Assembly (NCBI RefSeq): GCF_030936135.1
Contig: NC_082597.1
Coordinates: 74,630,495 to 74,694,494, forward strand
Length of the DNA: 64,000 bases
Source of the DNA: Gavia stellata
Lineage: Eukaryota; Chordata; Aves; Gaviiformes; Gaviidae
Direction: 5' to 3'
Positions 51,301-62,946 of the stretch are shown piece by piece. Each line of letters starts with the position of its first letter. The stretch's first letter is position 1. The notes beneath the pieces were generated by a model. It was not told where the DNA came from. It saw only the letters and a list, made by a program, of their open reading frames with translations, and ran no database searches. A program made the translations under genes and the position numbers.

Positions 51301-54300
51301 TTAGTGCAGGCTTATAGAAGTATTTATTTTCTGCCTGCTCATAAACTAAGCTTGAGATACTTTGGGCCTGACAGAACACCATATAGGCATCATAGAACTT
51401 GAATAATGAAATAATAATAATAAAAAATTAAAAAAAACTTACTTGAAAATATCTGGATTGCATACATGCTCTGGATCCAGTGCTTCTCCCTGCATGAACT
51501 CGTAGCACAGGCCATTATTGAAAGTACAGTATAGTTGAGGTGCACAGCCATGAGCCTGCAACACGCGGAAACTCTTCACTTCCTCATCTCGATCTACTAG
51601 GAGCTCAGTCTTATTTCCATATATCCTAACTAGAACCACATCATCTGTTATGTCACCCACGTAGCAGCCAATTAGTTTATTGGTGATTCCATCAGTGAAC
51701 AGCTGAAAAGTAAAAATAATGGAGAAGGAACTCAGATCTCCATCTGCATTTTCAATGTGCAGGGAAAGAATGGATCATTATTCTTTAATTCACAAAACAA
51801 GTGTTTACTAGATTGAGCATTTACAAAAGAAATCTTTAAGATACAAGAAAAATCATGGAGAACATTGCAAGGATTTTTCCCAGTAACACATGAAAAGAGA
51901 AGATGAAAATGTGAAAACATGCTACACCGAACTACAGAAATACTACACGTAAAAGGCAATAACTGAAAGCTCAGTATTATAAAATGAGTTTCCACATAAC
52001 CACTCTGAAACTGATGGATTAAAATAAAATGGCTGAAACCAAAGCCCCAACAAGGCAGCAATCCTAGACCAGTACAAAAACTGTCATGAATACAGGCAGC
52101 ACAAAAACAAAAGCAATTTTGATGCACTTCAGAATTTTGGTATTTGATGATCAGTGCACAACTAGTAAAAGATAGTGCTGTTGTTCTAAATTACTCCCTT
52201 TACTGATTGAGAACAATTCCTAAAGTCACTTTGGCTCCTCTACAAATTTGAGACAGCACTTAAAATTCAAGACCCCAGTCTTCAGCCTCTAGTACCATTC
52301 CATATTTAAAAGCTTCTGACAAGACCCACTATCCTCCCATTTTACTTCATTAACTGGTACATGCCATTTAAAAGATTACAAAAGCATTTCAAGTCCTTAT
52401 CATTAAGATGTATATAAATGCAATTTTTAAAGTCCTGCAATTCACTAGACTTTGACCAGTCCAGTCACTGATGCCTGAACAAAACTGAAGATGAAACAAG
52501 TAACTTACTTATTTTTGTAGAAAGAGCATTACTTGAGTAGGTTTACATCTAATAACAACCTACTCACTGCCTTTCAAATAATGAAGAAGGCATGGATACT
52601 ACAGGTTCCTAGCTAAGGACAATTGGGGGCAGACCAAAAAAACCCCACCATTCCTTAACTGCTGCTTCTCCTTTCACATCTGATGATGAGGCCTAAAGTA
52701 GTCATTATACAGGCTGACCTCTTACAGATGCTACCCGACAAGCGGACTAGCTCCTGAGTTACTGGGCTGCATGTACCCAGTTGCATGTAGTCAAGCATTT
52801 GAAATCCCACTCAATGCCTGCAAGAGTAACACAGCAGTTCTTGATCTCCTCCCACAATCTAGGACAGTTTTACAGTTCAGAAAACTGATGTTTGGTGCTT
52901 TCAAACTCTTTACACTCTTGTCAACCCAGATGGAATGCTTAAGAACTTGCTAGATGACCACTACCTAACAGCTAATGTGGGTAAGTGACTGAAGTGCAAG
53001 ACATTAACATTCTCAGGTGACAAGCAGCATCACAAGCAAAAATGCCAATGTTTTCATAACTACTGAACAGCCTCCTGCAGTCTTAACCATAAGTAGTAAA
53101 CAATTTAAAGTCAAGGTTCTCACAGCAACTCTAATTTATATTCAAGTATAGTGTTTTTAACTGGTTACAGTCATGCCTCTTTTCCCACTCTGTTACCCCC
53201 AAAACCTTAATTAAGACTCAATTAAAAAAGAATAAACTCTCACACAAAGAACAAAACCTCCTTTCAGGACCTTGCACTAAAACGAGCAAGAAGTAACTTC
53301 AAGTTGGTTAACATACACTGTTAGACATACACAATTTTCCCTTGGGTGGACATTTTGCAAGTTTAATTTGACAACTTTCTTTAGGAAGTGCTTTTATCAT
53401 TCTCATTTAGTTAACTGTTCTGACATATGCACAAGAGACAAATGGATACGCGGTCTGATCACCTTTATTAGAACTTTTTCAAACTATGTAGGTCCTTGAA
53501 GCTGCAAGCAGTTTTTATTTAAAGGCAACCTGAAGACTCTCCATAGAATTTTTTTAATTCATAATTGTAATAGAAGTCAGAAAAATCAGCTGAAAATGGA
53601 AACCTATTTATCAGAATTAGAATACTAAGTGTTCAATGACAACAGTTTGAATTCCTTATTGACACATCCTCATGCGTTTCTTCTCCCTCAAACCCTAAGT
53701 CAGGCCCAGAACAAAAATACTGACAAATGGAGAGGTATGTTGCATTTCAGACCTTACATTAAACATTAATGTTAATTAAAAAAAGTACTTTTTCTTCAAA
53801 AATACATGTCAACAACAGGCAACTTCTCTACAGGCATTATCACTCCTTAGAACCTTGGACAGTTGTGGTGTTTCAGGTTTTTTATTTTCTTTTAAAGCCA
53901 AACACAATTCAGAAACTTTGCCTTCCCCCGACCCCCTCCAAGAGGTAGCCTTTGTTTTTAAAAGTAAAGTAGTATCATTCAAACACAAGTGACAGCTTAT
54001 TTCCAAATCTCAGGGATTTGGAGAAATCAAGCAACAAGAGCATTTTTTTTTTTAGCTCCTAAAGAAAAAAAAAAATGTGAAGTTGGGTCAAGTCTCCCCA
54101 TTTCAGAAAAGACAAGACAAAGCTATTATGCCTTGCTTTCCTCAGTAGCCCCCCTATGCTATGAGGTCAACAAAATCAACAGGAAATAGCTCAAGGTTAC
54201 TGAGGAGAGATGCAGAATAGCAGAGGATATCAAGGTACGCCGTTTTCTTAAACAAACACTTAATCTTGCAGAAGTAGGTTCAGCAAATCATATACTTTTC

Positions 54301-57300
54301 ATCTACACAGGGCAGCCATAAATTCAAATAAACCTGCTTTTTTTATTAGTAGCTGTTATTTTAATAACCCAGAATAGGAGACAAGTAATGAAGAATCTTG
54401 TCTTAAACAATCTTCACAGCAACTAAATGTTACAATGTTAATCAGTGCAACTAAGAAAACTATACTGTTTAGCACCATAGATACTGGTTTTCACATTAAA
54501 ATGAATACAACTGTACTCTAACACTATCCTAGTCTTTTGCTTGATACTTATGCAGATATTTTATGTTTTCTCCGTGTACGTAAGTATACTGTTGCAACAA
54601 TCAATGCACATGCTATACCAAGAAAAGGATGATGTGCTTGAGCAGTGTTACCTAATTTGAACAGGCAGTACTTAAATGCGCTTCAAGTATGGCTTGTAAA
54701 TCACAAATTACACCTTTATACTGTAATGTATTCATTCATAACCTTCCCCCTTGTACACGTATTGTCACAGAACTACTTAGATCAGAAGGGACCTAGTTCA
54801 ACCTCCCTGCTCAAGCAGGGCCAACTAGAGCCAGTTGCCCAGGACTGTGTCCAGTGAAATATCCAGGAATTCTGGAGACTCTACAACCTGTCTGGCCAAC
54901 CTGTTCCAGTGTTTGACCATCCTCACAGTAAAAAAAGTGTTTTCTTGTGCTCAGATGGAATTTCATATGTGTTTTATTCTGTGCCCATTGCCTCGCCTGT
55001 CACTGGGCACTCAGAAGAGTCTGGCTCCCTCTTCTTCATTCCCCCCACCCCAATCAGGTATTTATACATATTAAGGTCCATCCCTGTAAGCCCTCTTTTT
55101 TTCCAGGCCAAACAGTCCCAGCCCACTCAGCCTCTCCTCATATGAAGGATGCTCCAGTCCCTCAGCCATCTTCATGGCCCTTTGCTGGACTCGCTCCACT
55201 GAGCCTGTACCTTTCTCATACTGGGGAGCCAAGAACTGGACACAGCACTCTAACATGTCACATCAATGCAGAAGTACTGATTCTCACACATTTTAGCATA
55301 AAAACCGAATTAACTCATTAAAGAGTTTAAAGAGCACTTTGCAGAAGTGATTTGTGTGAGCTGTCAATCAAGTTAAAAAGGTATCTTGCCTGCCATACAT
55401 AAATGAAAACTTCTGAAATTTAATAGAGAAAGCTCTTATCCTGTCATTGCAGGACTGAAAAGTTAAAGTTCTGTTGAACTAAGAAGGATCAAAACCAGTA
55501 AGTATAAAATTCACTATCCCCTCTGAAGAAAAAAAATTCTATTGGCAAAGATGGCAAACAAAATAGACAGTAATTCCCAACATACAATGGCACCACTTCA
55601 AATCACTGGAACTTGTGCTACTGTTTTCTGCTTCTTGTAAAACAACCCTCTAATGAAGCTTGCCCTTCTCTCCATACAAAATTGTATTCTAAAAAAACCA
55701 CAAAGCTTTAAGGTCATCAGAAATAGCGATACTACCAAAAACCAGACATTAAGTAGTACTGATGCAAAGAAACACCAAGAATTTGATTTGCTTATGCTGT
55801 TAAACAGAAAATTCTGGCCACTGTACAGCTTTTGCACAGGTCTATTATGCCTTTAAAACATCTCATTAGTGTTAATAAAAAGAAATCTACAACAAGGAAA
55901 TTGGACTCCCTCAACTGATAATTTAGGAACTCTACTTCTTATTAGCATCTATTTGTAACATGCTGCTATAAGTAATTATTTACACTCAGGAGCATTTTAG
56001 TTATTGCTTCTTAAAAAGGAAGAAGGGTTTGCTTACTTTTCTAATAACATTACTAGAACTAGACAATTTCCATATTCCATCATGAGAAAACATCCGTTTT
56101 TTACCAGTAGAACAACATAATACTCACTTTATTCTTTTATTCAGAATGCCTTTACTGTAGCATTTAAAGAATCAGCTTAGAATGCCTTGCCTGAAACGTA
56201 ACCTGAGCTGCAGCAGAGCAAAAGAGGAATTCTGTAAGAAAAGCATCAGCTGAGCAGCATAAACAGAGAATGGACTCTGATGACATGGGTAAGATGATCA
56301 GTAAAATCTCAAGGCCATGTGGAAGACAATGGAAGAATCTACAGAATGTTATGAATAGCGGGTAGACAATTCTAGAAATAAATCAAGAAATACAGAGAGC
56401 CAATAGAAGTTAAGAACACAATGCAATGCATAAAAAAAATCCAGCAGCAAGATTCTGGTACTCTTGTAATTATTTATTTTAAATACAGTAATTAAAATTA
56501 TTGTGATATGTACTTATCACATTGTAGTAAGTGCTTTCAGGTGAGGTCACACAAAGTTAAAACTAAATTCTGAAAACATTTCTGGAAATGGGATTTATAC
56601 TGGCCCACAATCCAGTCAGAAATATAGCTTCAAGTCAAGGCTTTCCTAGCTCTTTGAAACAAATATAAACTGTTTACTGAAATGCAGAGTGAAGGTGAGA
56701 AAGCTACAAATAAGCTTGAGTTACTCAAACACAGTCTCAGAAAGCAGCATGTAGTAGAAACAAGACAGGCCAAGTGAGTCCAAGAAGAGCAGAGAAAACT
56801 CAACCAAGACATGAAGTATCTTTGAGACAGTTTACCCTAAAAACACTCTTATCAGCAATGATAAGGTTACTAGATTCCTGAAAAGGGCACATGATGGATA
56901 TGTTCCCAACTCACAAGTAGGTGGTTCAAGAAAAGCTTATATCTGATCCCATTGTTCCAGGTGTTCAAAAGAATTCGAAGGATGAGAACAAAATTAATCA
57001 CATGTAATAAGCATAAACAGGCAGAAATAGAGAGTCACATGGGCAAAGTAGAAGGCACTTACCACTCACAAAAGAGATGTAAAACCAGTTATTACATTCA
57101 TAGGAGAAGAAACATAGAAAGCAGTATTGTACTGCTGTAGAAACAGAACAGTGATGGGAAGTTTCAGCATAAACAAGTCGGGATTCCCCCGATTCTGCTG
57201 CTGAACCCCGTATTGCACATTAAGATCTCCAGAAAGGAACAGACTTTTAATACACGCTTCTTTAATGCTCACAAAACTTCAAGTTTGTATTGCAAGATGT

Positions 57301-60300
57301 AACTTCATTTCTTCTGGAGAAGTATATACAGGCACATCCACAAGTATACATCAAGAACTTCATTTCTTGAAATAAGGCTAGTTATTTCTCCATCTCTTTC
57401 CACAGCTATTCCCAAAAGAAGGACAAAGTACGACTAATGGAAAATGCAAGCCTTAGGTAAATTCTCATACATTCAACAGGGCTTAAAAAAAACATCATTC
57501 AAAGGTCTCCAGGCTCTGGAGCCATATCCTCTAGATCATTACACCCAGCAGGCGAGAGCCATTGTCTACGTGATTTTGGTGGTCCAATGATCACAAACAG
57601 GACCATTTGGTGTTAGAAGTACCAAGGCTAGCAGGGAGCCAGTAAATTAATGGCACCATTCTATGGTAAGTTTGGCCACAGGCTGAACTAGCAGTTTCCA
57701 CTGAACTCGTTGGGTGCTCATCCATGACAGCAGCATGGAGAAAGCAACATCACCACGATCTATGCTATATGGTATCACTGAAACTTTTTTTTTTTTGCTA
57801 CTAAATCATCAAGGCTGCAGCTTTAAGGAAGAACTCCGGGGTGGGGGTGGTGTTGCTGTTCTTGTTTGGCTTTTTTTTTTTCTTTTTTAAGGTTTTCACT
57901 GAAGTTTCACATCCTCCATATTCTCAACATAAAGACCGTTTAAGTTACATTCAGCAGTCTATTATAAAATCCTATAGATACATCATCCCTTGACCCCTTG
58001 CAAGGGCTGGTTCTGATCTAAACGTGTGACAAGATGAGGGAGCTTTTTTTCTTTTATGTCAGAAGAAAACCCCAAAGAGAAATTACATATTTTTCATCTT
58101 GTTTCTGAAGAATATTCTCCTACCTAAAAACAGTCAACATCAGGTAACTAGTTAAGACTTCTAAAGTGGTGAATTGTTTTAGATCTTTCTACAGATTTTG
58201 TGATACTGATGAAAACAAGTTACAGGTACATCCAAAAAATTAAGCTAATAGAAAAGGAGTATAAGATTTTATTCTAACTCAAAGAATTAATTTGCTGCTC
58301 CTTCCCCAGAAGATTTTGACATAAAATGGCCACATAACAGTACAGGGAAAAAACCCAGGAATTAAAACACCTTAGATGAACTCATAACATTGGAATAGAA
58401 GATAGCTATAGCATAAGCTATATGCCGTTACATAGCCAGATCCAAGCTGTGTCTAAGCCAATATCGATTCTCTGTAATTAGAACCAGTCATCAATACAAA
58501 CACACCTATAGCATGCACATCATGCACTGTGATGTGGCACATCAATTACATAAAACGTCACCACATGCGTGATTGCTGCCCCACCCACTGATACCACAAA
58601 AAAACCTTTACAACAAGGGACTGAGATTATCAAGCTTCATCAGAATCTCAGTAAGAATGGAGAAACCAACCTAGCCTCAAACGACATCTAATACTGTCTA
58701 CATTTCCCACCTACTGTTACATTGCATTCACAGCACACCTCAAATTACAGTTTTTCCACAACTCATCAGCAATGCAGCCCATTCTGCAACTCTAACTTTT
58801 CTTATTCTTTCCTTCACTCATCACTTCTGTTTAGAGATATTAGCACTTCAGCATGTTAACCTGTGAACTCAGTTACTCCTCTTTAAGTGGGAACTACTTC
58901 CACAGCTGCTGAAGAGCATCGTGTCCTAAAAACAGCTAAGCAATAGAAATACTCTTAAAATGTAATGATACAAAATAAAAAGTTAGTTTACTTTGTTTCC
59001 CACAGACTAACATTTTCTGTTTCCATTCAGTTATTTCAATGCTTTAAATCCCACATTCAGTCTGTTTATTTAAACTGTGGAATGTTTTAACCAGTTCAGA
59101 AATCTGAACCTAATCATAGTTTGTTATAAAAAAATACCAAGATTGACACAAGCAAAGAAATTAGAGCTGCAGACAGAAAATACTGCCCGAAGAAAAGCCA
59201 GTGAGCGCAAGTCAGGAAGAAAAAGCAGAGACACAGCAAAAAGCTAACCTCTGGTATTAAAAAAAGGGAGGGGTGTTTTGCTCATGAAAGTACAAATCTT
59301 TGTAAGCATGGCTCTATCTTGTGTGTTCGCATCTCACAGCTACAGGAGGAAATTTTTACAAAGAATTATAAAATGCTGCAGTAGTAAACTCATGCAAAGA
59401 CACATACATCTTGGTAATAAAGACATGGTACCAGAAAAGAAGCAAGGTCCAATTATTTCAGAGAATAAAAAAAGACTTAATGACACTTATTTGGAGATGA
59501 TCTGGAACTAAGTTCCAGACAGGAGCTTGCAGGATTCTGGGGGAAGGTAAACAAAGTCTTATTGAAGAATTTGAACCCCTTTGCAAAATTGAACTTTTCT
59601 TCTCCTTCCTCTTCAAGGTTTGAGCCAGGACAAGAGCACTGTTTGCTAGCATATAATTTTTATCATTCTAGATCCCTGAATGATTTTGCAGCTGATTTTT
59701 TTTTTTCCCCCCACACATAAGATATCATGCTGGTCTATCCATAATGTACATGTAAATTAGCACTATCAAATTAAGCCTCTTCACCAGTAAAAACAAGCAG
59801 CCTTTATTCTCAATGTTAAAGATTACTTCAGAATGGAAAGAAATACAATTGTTTTTCCTGTACCATAACATTACACTGCATTATATTAACCTACCAAATC
59901 CTTCATCATCACCAGACCTACAAGATGTAGAATAGGTCATGGGATAAGACTCCCGAATCTGCACTTACTGAAGTGGTAACTAACCTTCCCATATTGTAAC
60001 CAAATACTGATCCTCCTTCAAATATTAAACACGAATGAATCTCCTTACAGGAGGAAAAATTAAGAAATAAATGTGGGCAACAGATTCCAAACTGCGGTTG
60101 TATTTTTACATCAGGAAGGGTGATACGACTTCTTTAAGACAGTAAAGAGTTAAAACAATTAAGTTTTTATCTTTCCTTAATAAAGAATTGTCTAAAATAT
60201 AAGAATTAGAATGTCCACTGTCACGATTTAAGCTGTTCACCAATTCAAAACAGGGTTTGAGTTCTGAAGAGCATTTTTGTTTATGAAATCCAAAAAAAAT

Positions 60301-62946
60301 GTTTGCCATGTTTAGCAATTAAAATATATTCATGATTTTAGATACTTGCAAATCTTACAGAAAGTGAGGATTAAGCAATACATTTTTTTAACTACACAGT
60401 TTCAAAATTGTTTAGCTGACTAAGCAATTTGACACACAACAGTAAATTTTTGCAAGAGAAGTTAATTTTTTAAAGTCAAACTCTGGACTCTTCAACTTCC
60501 TATAATTGTTTTGACCCAAGAAGTACTAAAAGCAAAGGTGGCTAAAAGCAGAGTTCAAGAGAGGAAGTAGTAGTTCGTTCCGCCTATCAACATTCTTTGT
60601 CTGCTTTGCTATGATGCTGCTGCTTCAGATTAGTCAAGCATATTTTCCATGCAATACCTGATTCCCATTTTCATCTCCCTCCCAACTATATGCCCCTCAG
60701 GCAGACCTTCTGTTCACTCCATCCTCTTAAAAAAAACAGTCATCTTTCATCTCAGCTTCTTCCTGTATGTGATGCATGTGTAACAGACTGCAGCAGCAAT
60801 GGCGGTAATACAACTAGTTTCAAACCACACGCATTCTTGCTTGTTACGTACGCAGAACAGTTTAAACACAGACTAAGAGTTAAAAATAAAAGGCCACTGA
60901 CGAGCTTCATGAACAGGATGTTCTTCTGCTGTTCAAAAGGAAAAAAGCAAGTTGAAAAGTTTTGGTCTTAAAGTAACTTGGTTGAAACAAAACTCAATTT
61001 TTAGACCGAAACCTCTAACCATCGACCATAGTCTATTACTTTACTATCGCACGACCAGTCAAATAAGTCCCTGTTCCACACCAATGGTACTGGTTCTGTT
61101 AATTGCTTCTTCTGAAGAGGGTGACAGAGGAAGGAAGCAGCTTTTTTTTTTTCCCCTGAAACCTACTAGAACTTTCCCAAAAGGTTAGAGTCATCCCTCC
61201 TTAATAAGAAAATGTATCTGTTTCATTTATTAGCATTCCTGTACAAAAGAAAGAAAAATATTCTGTTGAGAAGTACTCTCATCAGAGAACTAAAATAACA
61301 AAAACATGTTTAGCTTTAGGTAGTCCTGCAAGGAGCAGGGAGTTGAACTCGGTGATCCTCATGGGTCCCTTCCAACTTGAGAAATTCTATGACTCTACGA
61401 ACTCTAACAACGCTGTTTAGCATTGTATGTTGTAAAGCTATTTTCACTGCACCTCAAGATGCTGGGACTGTGCTTAACTTATGGCTACACCCCTCAAAGA
61501 AATTACTTAGTATGAAAATAAAGCTAATGAGGTTTTTCTAACTGGGTTGGCATGTGTCAAGTTTCTTTTCCTATCAAGAAACTTCAGAAAAATTCAGTCA
61601 GTTTATGTGCTATTACCTCAATGTGCTCTGTTTTTCTATACAAATTAGTTCCAGCAGCTCTCTCCAGAGGAACTTGACTAAAATAAGACACTTCCACATA
61701 TTAATAACTGCCGAATAGCACAGTTTAAGAGCATATAATAGAACACTCAACTAAACACAGGCTGCAACCGAACTGCTCTTTTAGCCAGGTAAATTGACTG
61801 AGGACTTGTACGGGGCCAGGTTAAGTATATTCTAGAAGCACAAAAGCAGCCAATCCTCAAGCAGATGACTCGTCACAAACATGAACGATTGCTCACCTAG
61901 AGAATACCAGAGACTAAGCGGCGATACTTCGGCATACGGTCAAGACTAAGAGATGCAAGCAAGGACGTTAACGGGGCTGGTACTTATCGAGATACCGTCA
62001 GCCTAACACCAAACCCCGCAGCGAATCCAAGGCATCTATTCGTATTTATTTAGTACGCGCGGCGGCGTGGAGAGCCCGCCAAGGGCTCCGGGGCCGATGG
62101 CGCCCAGGGGAGCGTCCCGGCGGCCGTCACCTCGGCGGCCGTTACCCCGGCGGCCGCCCCCCTGCGCGCAACGGCAGCGCAGGCAGCAGCAGCAGGCAGC
62201 CGCCCCCTCCTCCTCCTCCGGCTGCCTTTCCCCTCCTCCGCCCCGGGAAGGAGGGGAGTCCCCCACCGCTTTACGAACACGCCCTGCTCGGCACGGACCC
62301 GGGGAGGGTGAAGCTGACGGGGCCGGGCCCTCCCCTTCCCCTCCCTCGCTGGCACCGCAGCCCTCAGGCCCCGGGCCGGCAGCGGGCGTCGTGCGCGCGG
62401 CAGGGACGCCAGCCGAGAGCGGGTGGCAGAGGTCGGCCCTCCGCCTGGGGGGAGCCGAGTTTCAGCGGGGAGGGCACGAAGGCAGGGAGAGGAAAGCGAG
62501 CGACGGCGGAAGGCGGAGGGCCGGGAGGGGGCAGGGGATGCTGCCGCGCCGACACGCCCCGCCGCCAGCCTGCCTAGCAAATGGGGCTCGGCGCAGGGGG
62601 CTGCATCGGGAGGGCGAGGAGGGAGGGGGAGGGGGAGGAAGCGAGGCGGCAGCTCCCCCGCACAATGGCCGCCCGCCCTCCCCCCTTCCTTCCTCTCTCC
62701 CTTCCCTCCCTCCCCCCCAAGCTCGGGCTGCCGCATCCCCCGCCGGGGACCCGGGCGCAGGCCCCGCGACGCGCCCGGCCTCCCCCGTACCTGCAGCGTC
62801 ACCTCCTCGGGTCTCCAGTGGGGCCGCAGGCGGCGCAGGAGCTGCAGGGCGCCCTGGCGGTAGCCGGGCCCCTCCCGCTCGCTGACAGTGATGTCCAGCT
62901 TGGGCACCTCCGGGGAGCCGGGCGGGACGTGGATGTAGTTGGACAT
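36278..62946 (-). CDS. ETNK1: Ethanolamine kinase 1, complete gene, 8 coding exons
   Basis: Ethanolamine kinase transfers phosphate from ATP to ethanolamine in the cytosol, the first step of the CDP-ethanolamine (Kennedy) pathway to phosphatidylethanolamine. Joining 62946-62791, 51702-51443, 50595-50455, 48882-48740, 42165-42082, 40467-40307, 37621-37548 and 36350-36278 gives 1092 nt, or 363 residues plus TAA. Every intron is GT-AG and every junction keeps frame. The protein matches vertebrate ETNK1 along its whole length as I know the family: MSNYIHVPPGSPEVPKLD at the N-terminus, the VRIYGNKTELLVDRDEE block near residues 74-91, the catalytic loop HNDLLCKNIIY (His219, Asp221, Asn226) and the metal-binding IDYEY (Asp240). 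No disabling change was seen. The start is supported by an in-frame TGA at 62994-62992, 15 codons upstream, with no ATG between. Choline kinases CHKA and CHKB and ETNK2 are paralogues, but the close sequence match favours ETNK1. Confidence 0.96.
36351..37547 (-). other. ETNK1: ETNK1 intron 7
   Basis: This 1.2 kb GT-AG intron starts almost directly next to an antisense CR1 tail (37461-37531). The rest is AT-rich with no recognised element. Confidence 0.9.
37461..37531 (+). mobile_element. CR1 3' tail beside the exon 7 donor
   Basis: It reads GGTGTTGGACTAGATGGCCC, then AGGTCCCCTTCCAGCC, then two copies of a TTCTATGA-like octamer. It is a CR1 3' tail, antisense to ETNK1. Its end is about 10 bp from the GTAAGT donor of intron 7 (37547-37542). 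Confidence 0.88.
37548..37621 (-). CDS. ETNK1: ETNK1 exon 7 (residues 316-339)
   Basis: The acceptor CTTTCAG|GC follows a T-rich tract. The donor is CTAGG|GTAAGT, a strong match. The exon encodes ASHFFWGLWALIQAKYS and then TIDFDFL, the conserved C-lobe segment that helps line the acceptor alcohol pocket in this family. A CR1 tail lies 10 bp beyond the donor hexamer. Confidence 0.96.
37622..40306 (-). other. ETNK1: ETNK1 intron 6
   Basis: This 2.7 kb GT-AG intron contains a CR1 3' fragment in the same direction as the gene (39178-39296). Apart from that fragment it is AT-rich, unremarkable sequence. Confidence 0.85.
39178..39296 (-). mobile_element. CR1 3' fragment in ETNK1 intron 6
   Basis: The minus strand reads GTGTTCAAAAAATGTGTGG, then GGGCATGGTGGTGTTGGG, then CTTGATGATCTTGCAGG and the terminal ATTCTGTG. 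This is the CR1 3' end of the same general subfamily as the 17862-17944 copy. It lies sense to ETNK1. Confidence 0.88.
40307..40467 (-). CDS. ETNK1: ETNK1 exon 6 (residues 263-315)
   Basis: The acceptor TTTTTCTAG|GA follows a strong pyrimidine tract, and the donor is CACTG|GTAAAT. The exon encodes VNEVDYSLYP, then WLRSYLEAYKEYKGFGTEV, then EVEVLYVQVNQFAL. These are C-lobe helices of the kinase. It is 161 nt and ends in phase 0. Confidence 0.96.
40468..42081 (-). other. ETNK1: ETNK1 intron 5
   Basis: This is a 1.6 kb AT-rich GT-AG intron with a strong pyrimidine tract at its acceptor. Nothing else was recognised. Confidence 0.85.
42082..42165 (-). CDS. ETNK1: ETNK1 exon 5, metal-binding motif (residues 235-261)
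   Basis: The exon encodes DVQFIDYEYSGYNYLAYDIG and then NHFNEFA. Asp240 in IDYEY corresponds to the magnesium-binding aspartate of the choline/ethanolamine kinase family. The acceptor is CATATAG|GT and the donor GCAG|GTAAAA. The exon is 84 nt and symmetric (phase 1 on both sides), so skipping it would be in frame but would delete the metal ligand. Confidence 0.97.
42166..48739 (-). other. ETNK1: ETNK1 intron 4
   Basis: This 6.6 kb GT-AG intron is AT-rich. It has a short CA-rich tract near 46188-46208 and a scrap near 45405-45440 that resembles an old dispersed repeat. No coding sequence or clear mobile element was seen in the rest. Confidence 0.85.
46188..46208. repeat. Short (CA)n-like microsatellite
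   Basis: An interrupted CA dinucleotide tract, ACACACACATACACACACAC, followed by CCACCC in ETNK1 intron 4. Confidence 0.85.
48740..48882 (-). CDS. ETNK1: ETNK1 exon 4, catalytic loop (residues 187-233)
   Basis: The exon encodes FLSDIPSPQVLQEEMAWMKE and then the Brenner-type phosphotransferase loop VVLCHNDLLCKNIIYN. That loop carries His219, the catalytic base Asp221 and Asn226. The donor is CGAG|GTAGGT. The acceptor, CCTGAAAAG|G, has purines just before the AG and only a weak pyrimidine tract. The exon is 143 nt, entered in phase 2 and left in phase 1. Confidence 0.95.
48883..50454 (-). other. ETNK1: ETNK1 intron 3
   Basis: This is a 1.6 kb AT-rich GT-AG intron. It has no recognised repeat or coding sequence. 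Its 3' end has an unusually poor pyrimidine tract. Confidence 0.85.
50455..50595 (-). CDS. ETNK1: ETNK1 exon 3 (residues 140-185 with split codons 139 and 186)
   Basis: The acceptor is TTTTTTAG|A and the donor AAAAG|GTAGGT. The exon encodes LIARQLAKIHTIHAHNG and then a segment ending EEVNK. At 141 nt with phase 2 on both sides, it is symmetric, so skipping it would keep the frame and remove 47 residues. Confidence 0.96.
50596..51442 (-). other. ETNK1: ETNK1 intron 2
   Basis: This is an 847 bp GT-AG intron without recognised repeats. Its first bases place a stop codon in frame with exon 2. Confidence 0.9.
51443..51702 (-). CDS. ETNK1: ETNK1 exon 2 (residues 53-138 plus 2 nt)
   Basis: The acceptor is TTTTCAG|CTG and the donor TTCAA|GTAAGT. 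The exon encodes LFTDGITNKLIGCYVG through NGLCYEF to HVCNPDIF. This is the N-lobe of the kinase fold, with the strands that hold ATP. It ends in phase 2. The donor GTAAGT itself supplies an in-frame TAA if intron 2 is retained. Confidence 0.97.
54763..55253 (-). mobile_element. CR1 LINE 3' fragment, sense to ETNK1, in intron 1
   Basis: The minus strand encodes ECCVQFLAPQYEKG, then RVQQRAMKMAEGLEHPSYEE, then LGLFGLEKK. This is the C-terminal part of CR1 ORF2, followed by a CR1 3' region ending in CTAAGTAGTTCTGTGACAAT. The copy is 5'-truncated and has lost its frame after about 60 codons. It sits deep in intron 1, far from both splice sites. Confidence 0.9.
61322..61401 (+). mobile_element. CR1 3' tail in ETNK1 intron 1
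   Basis: AGTTGAACTCGGTGATCCTC, then GGGTCCCTTCCAACTTG, then ATTCTATGACTCTACG is a diverged CR1 3' tail. It lies antisense to the gene, about 640 bp from the CpG island edge. Confidence 0.82.

Larger units (their letters stand above)
51703..62790 (-). other. ETNK1: ETNK1 intron 1
   Basis: This 11.1 kb GT-AG intron begins in the CpG island and soon becomes AT-rich. It holds a CR1 fragment in the sense direction (54763-55253) and a CR1 tail antisense to the gene (61322-61401). I see nothing else recognisable in it. Confidence 0.9.

Noticed and set aside
54835..55321. Open frames on the plus strand opposite the intron 1 CR1
   Set aside because: They are antisense translations of the CR1 3' region, not genes.
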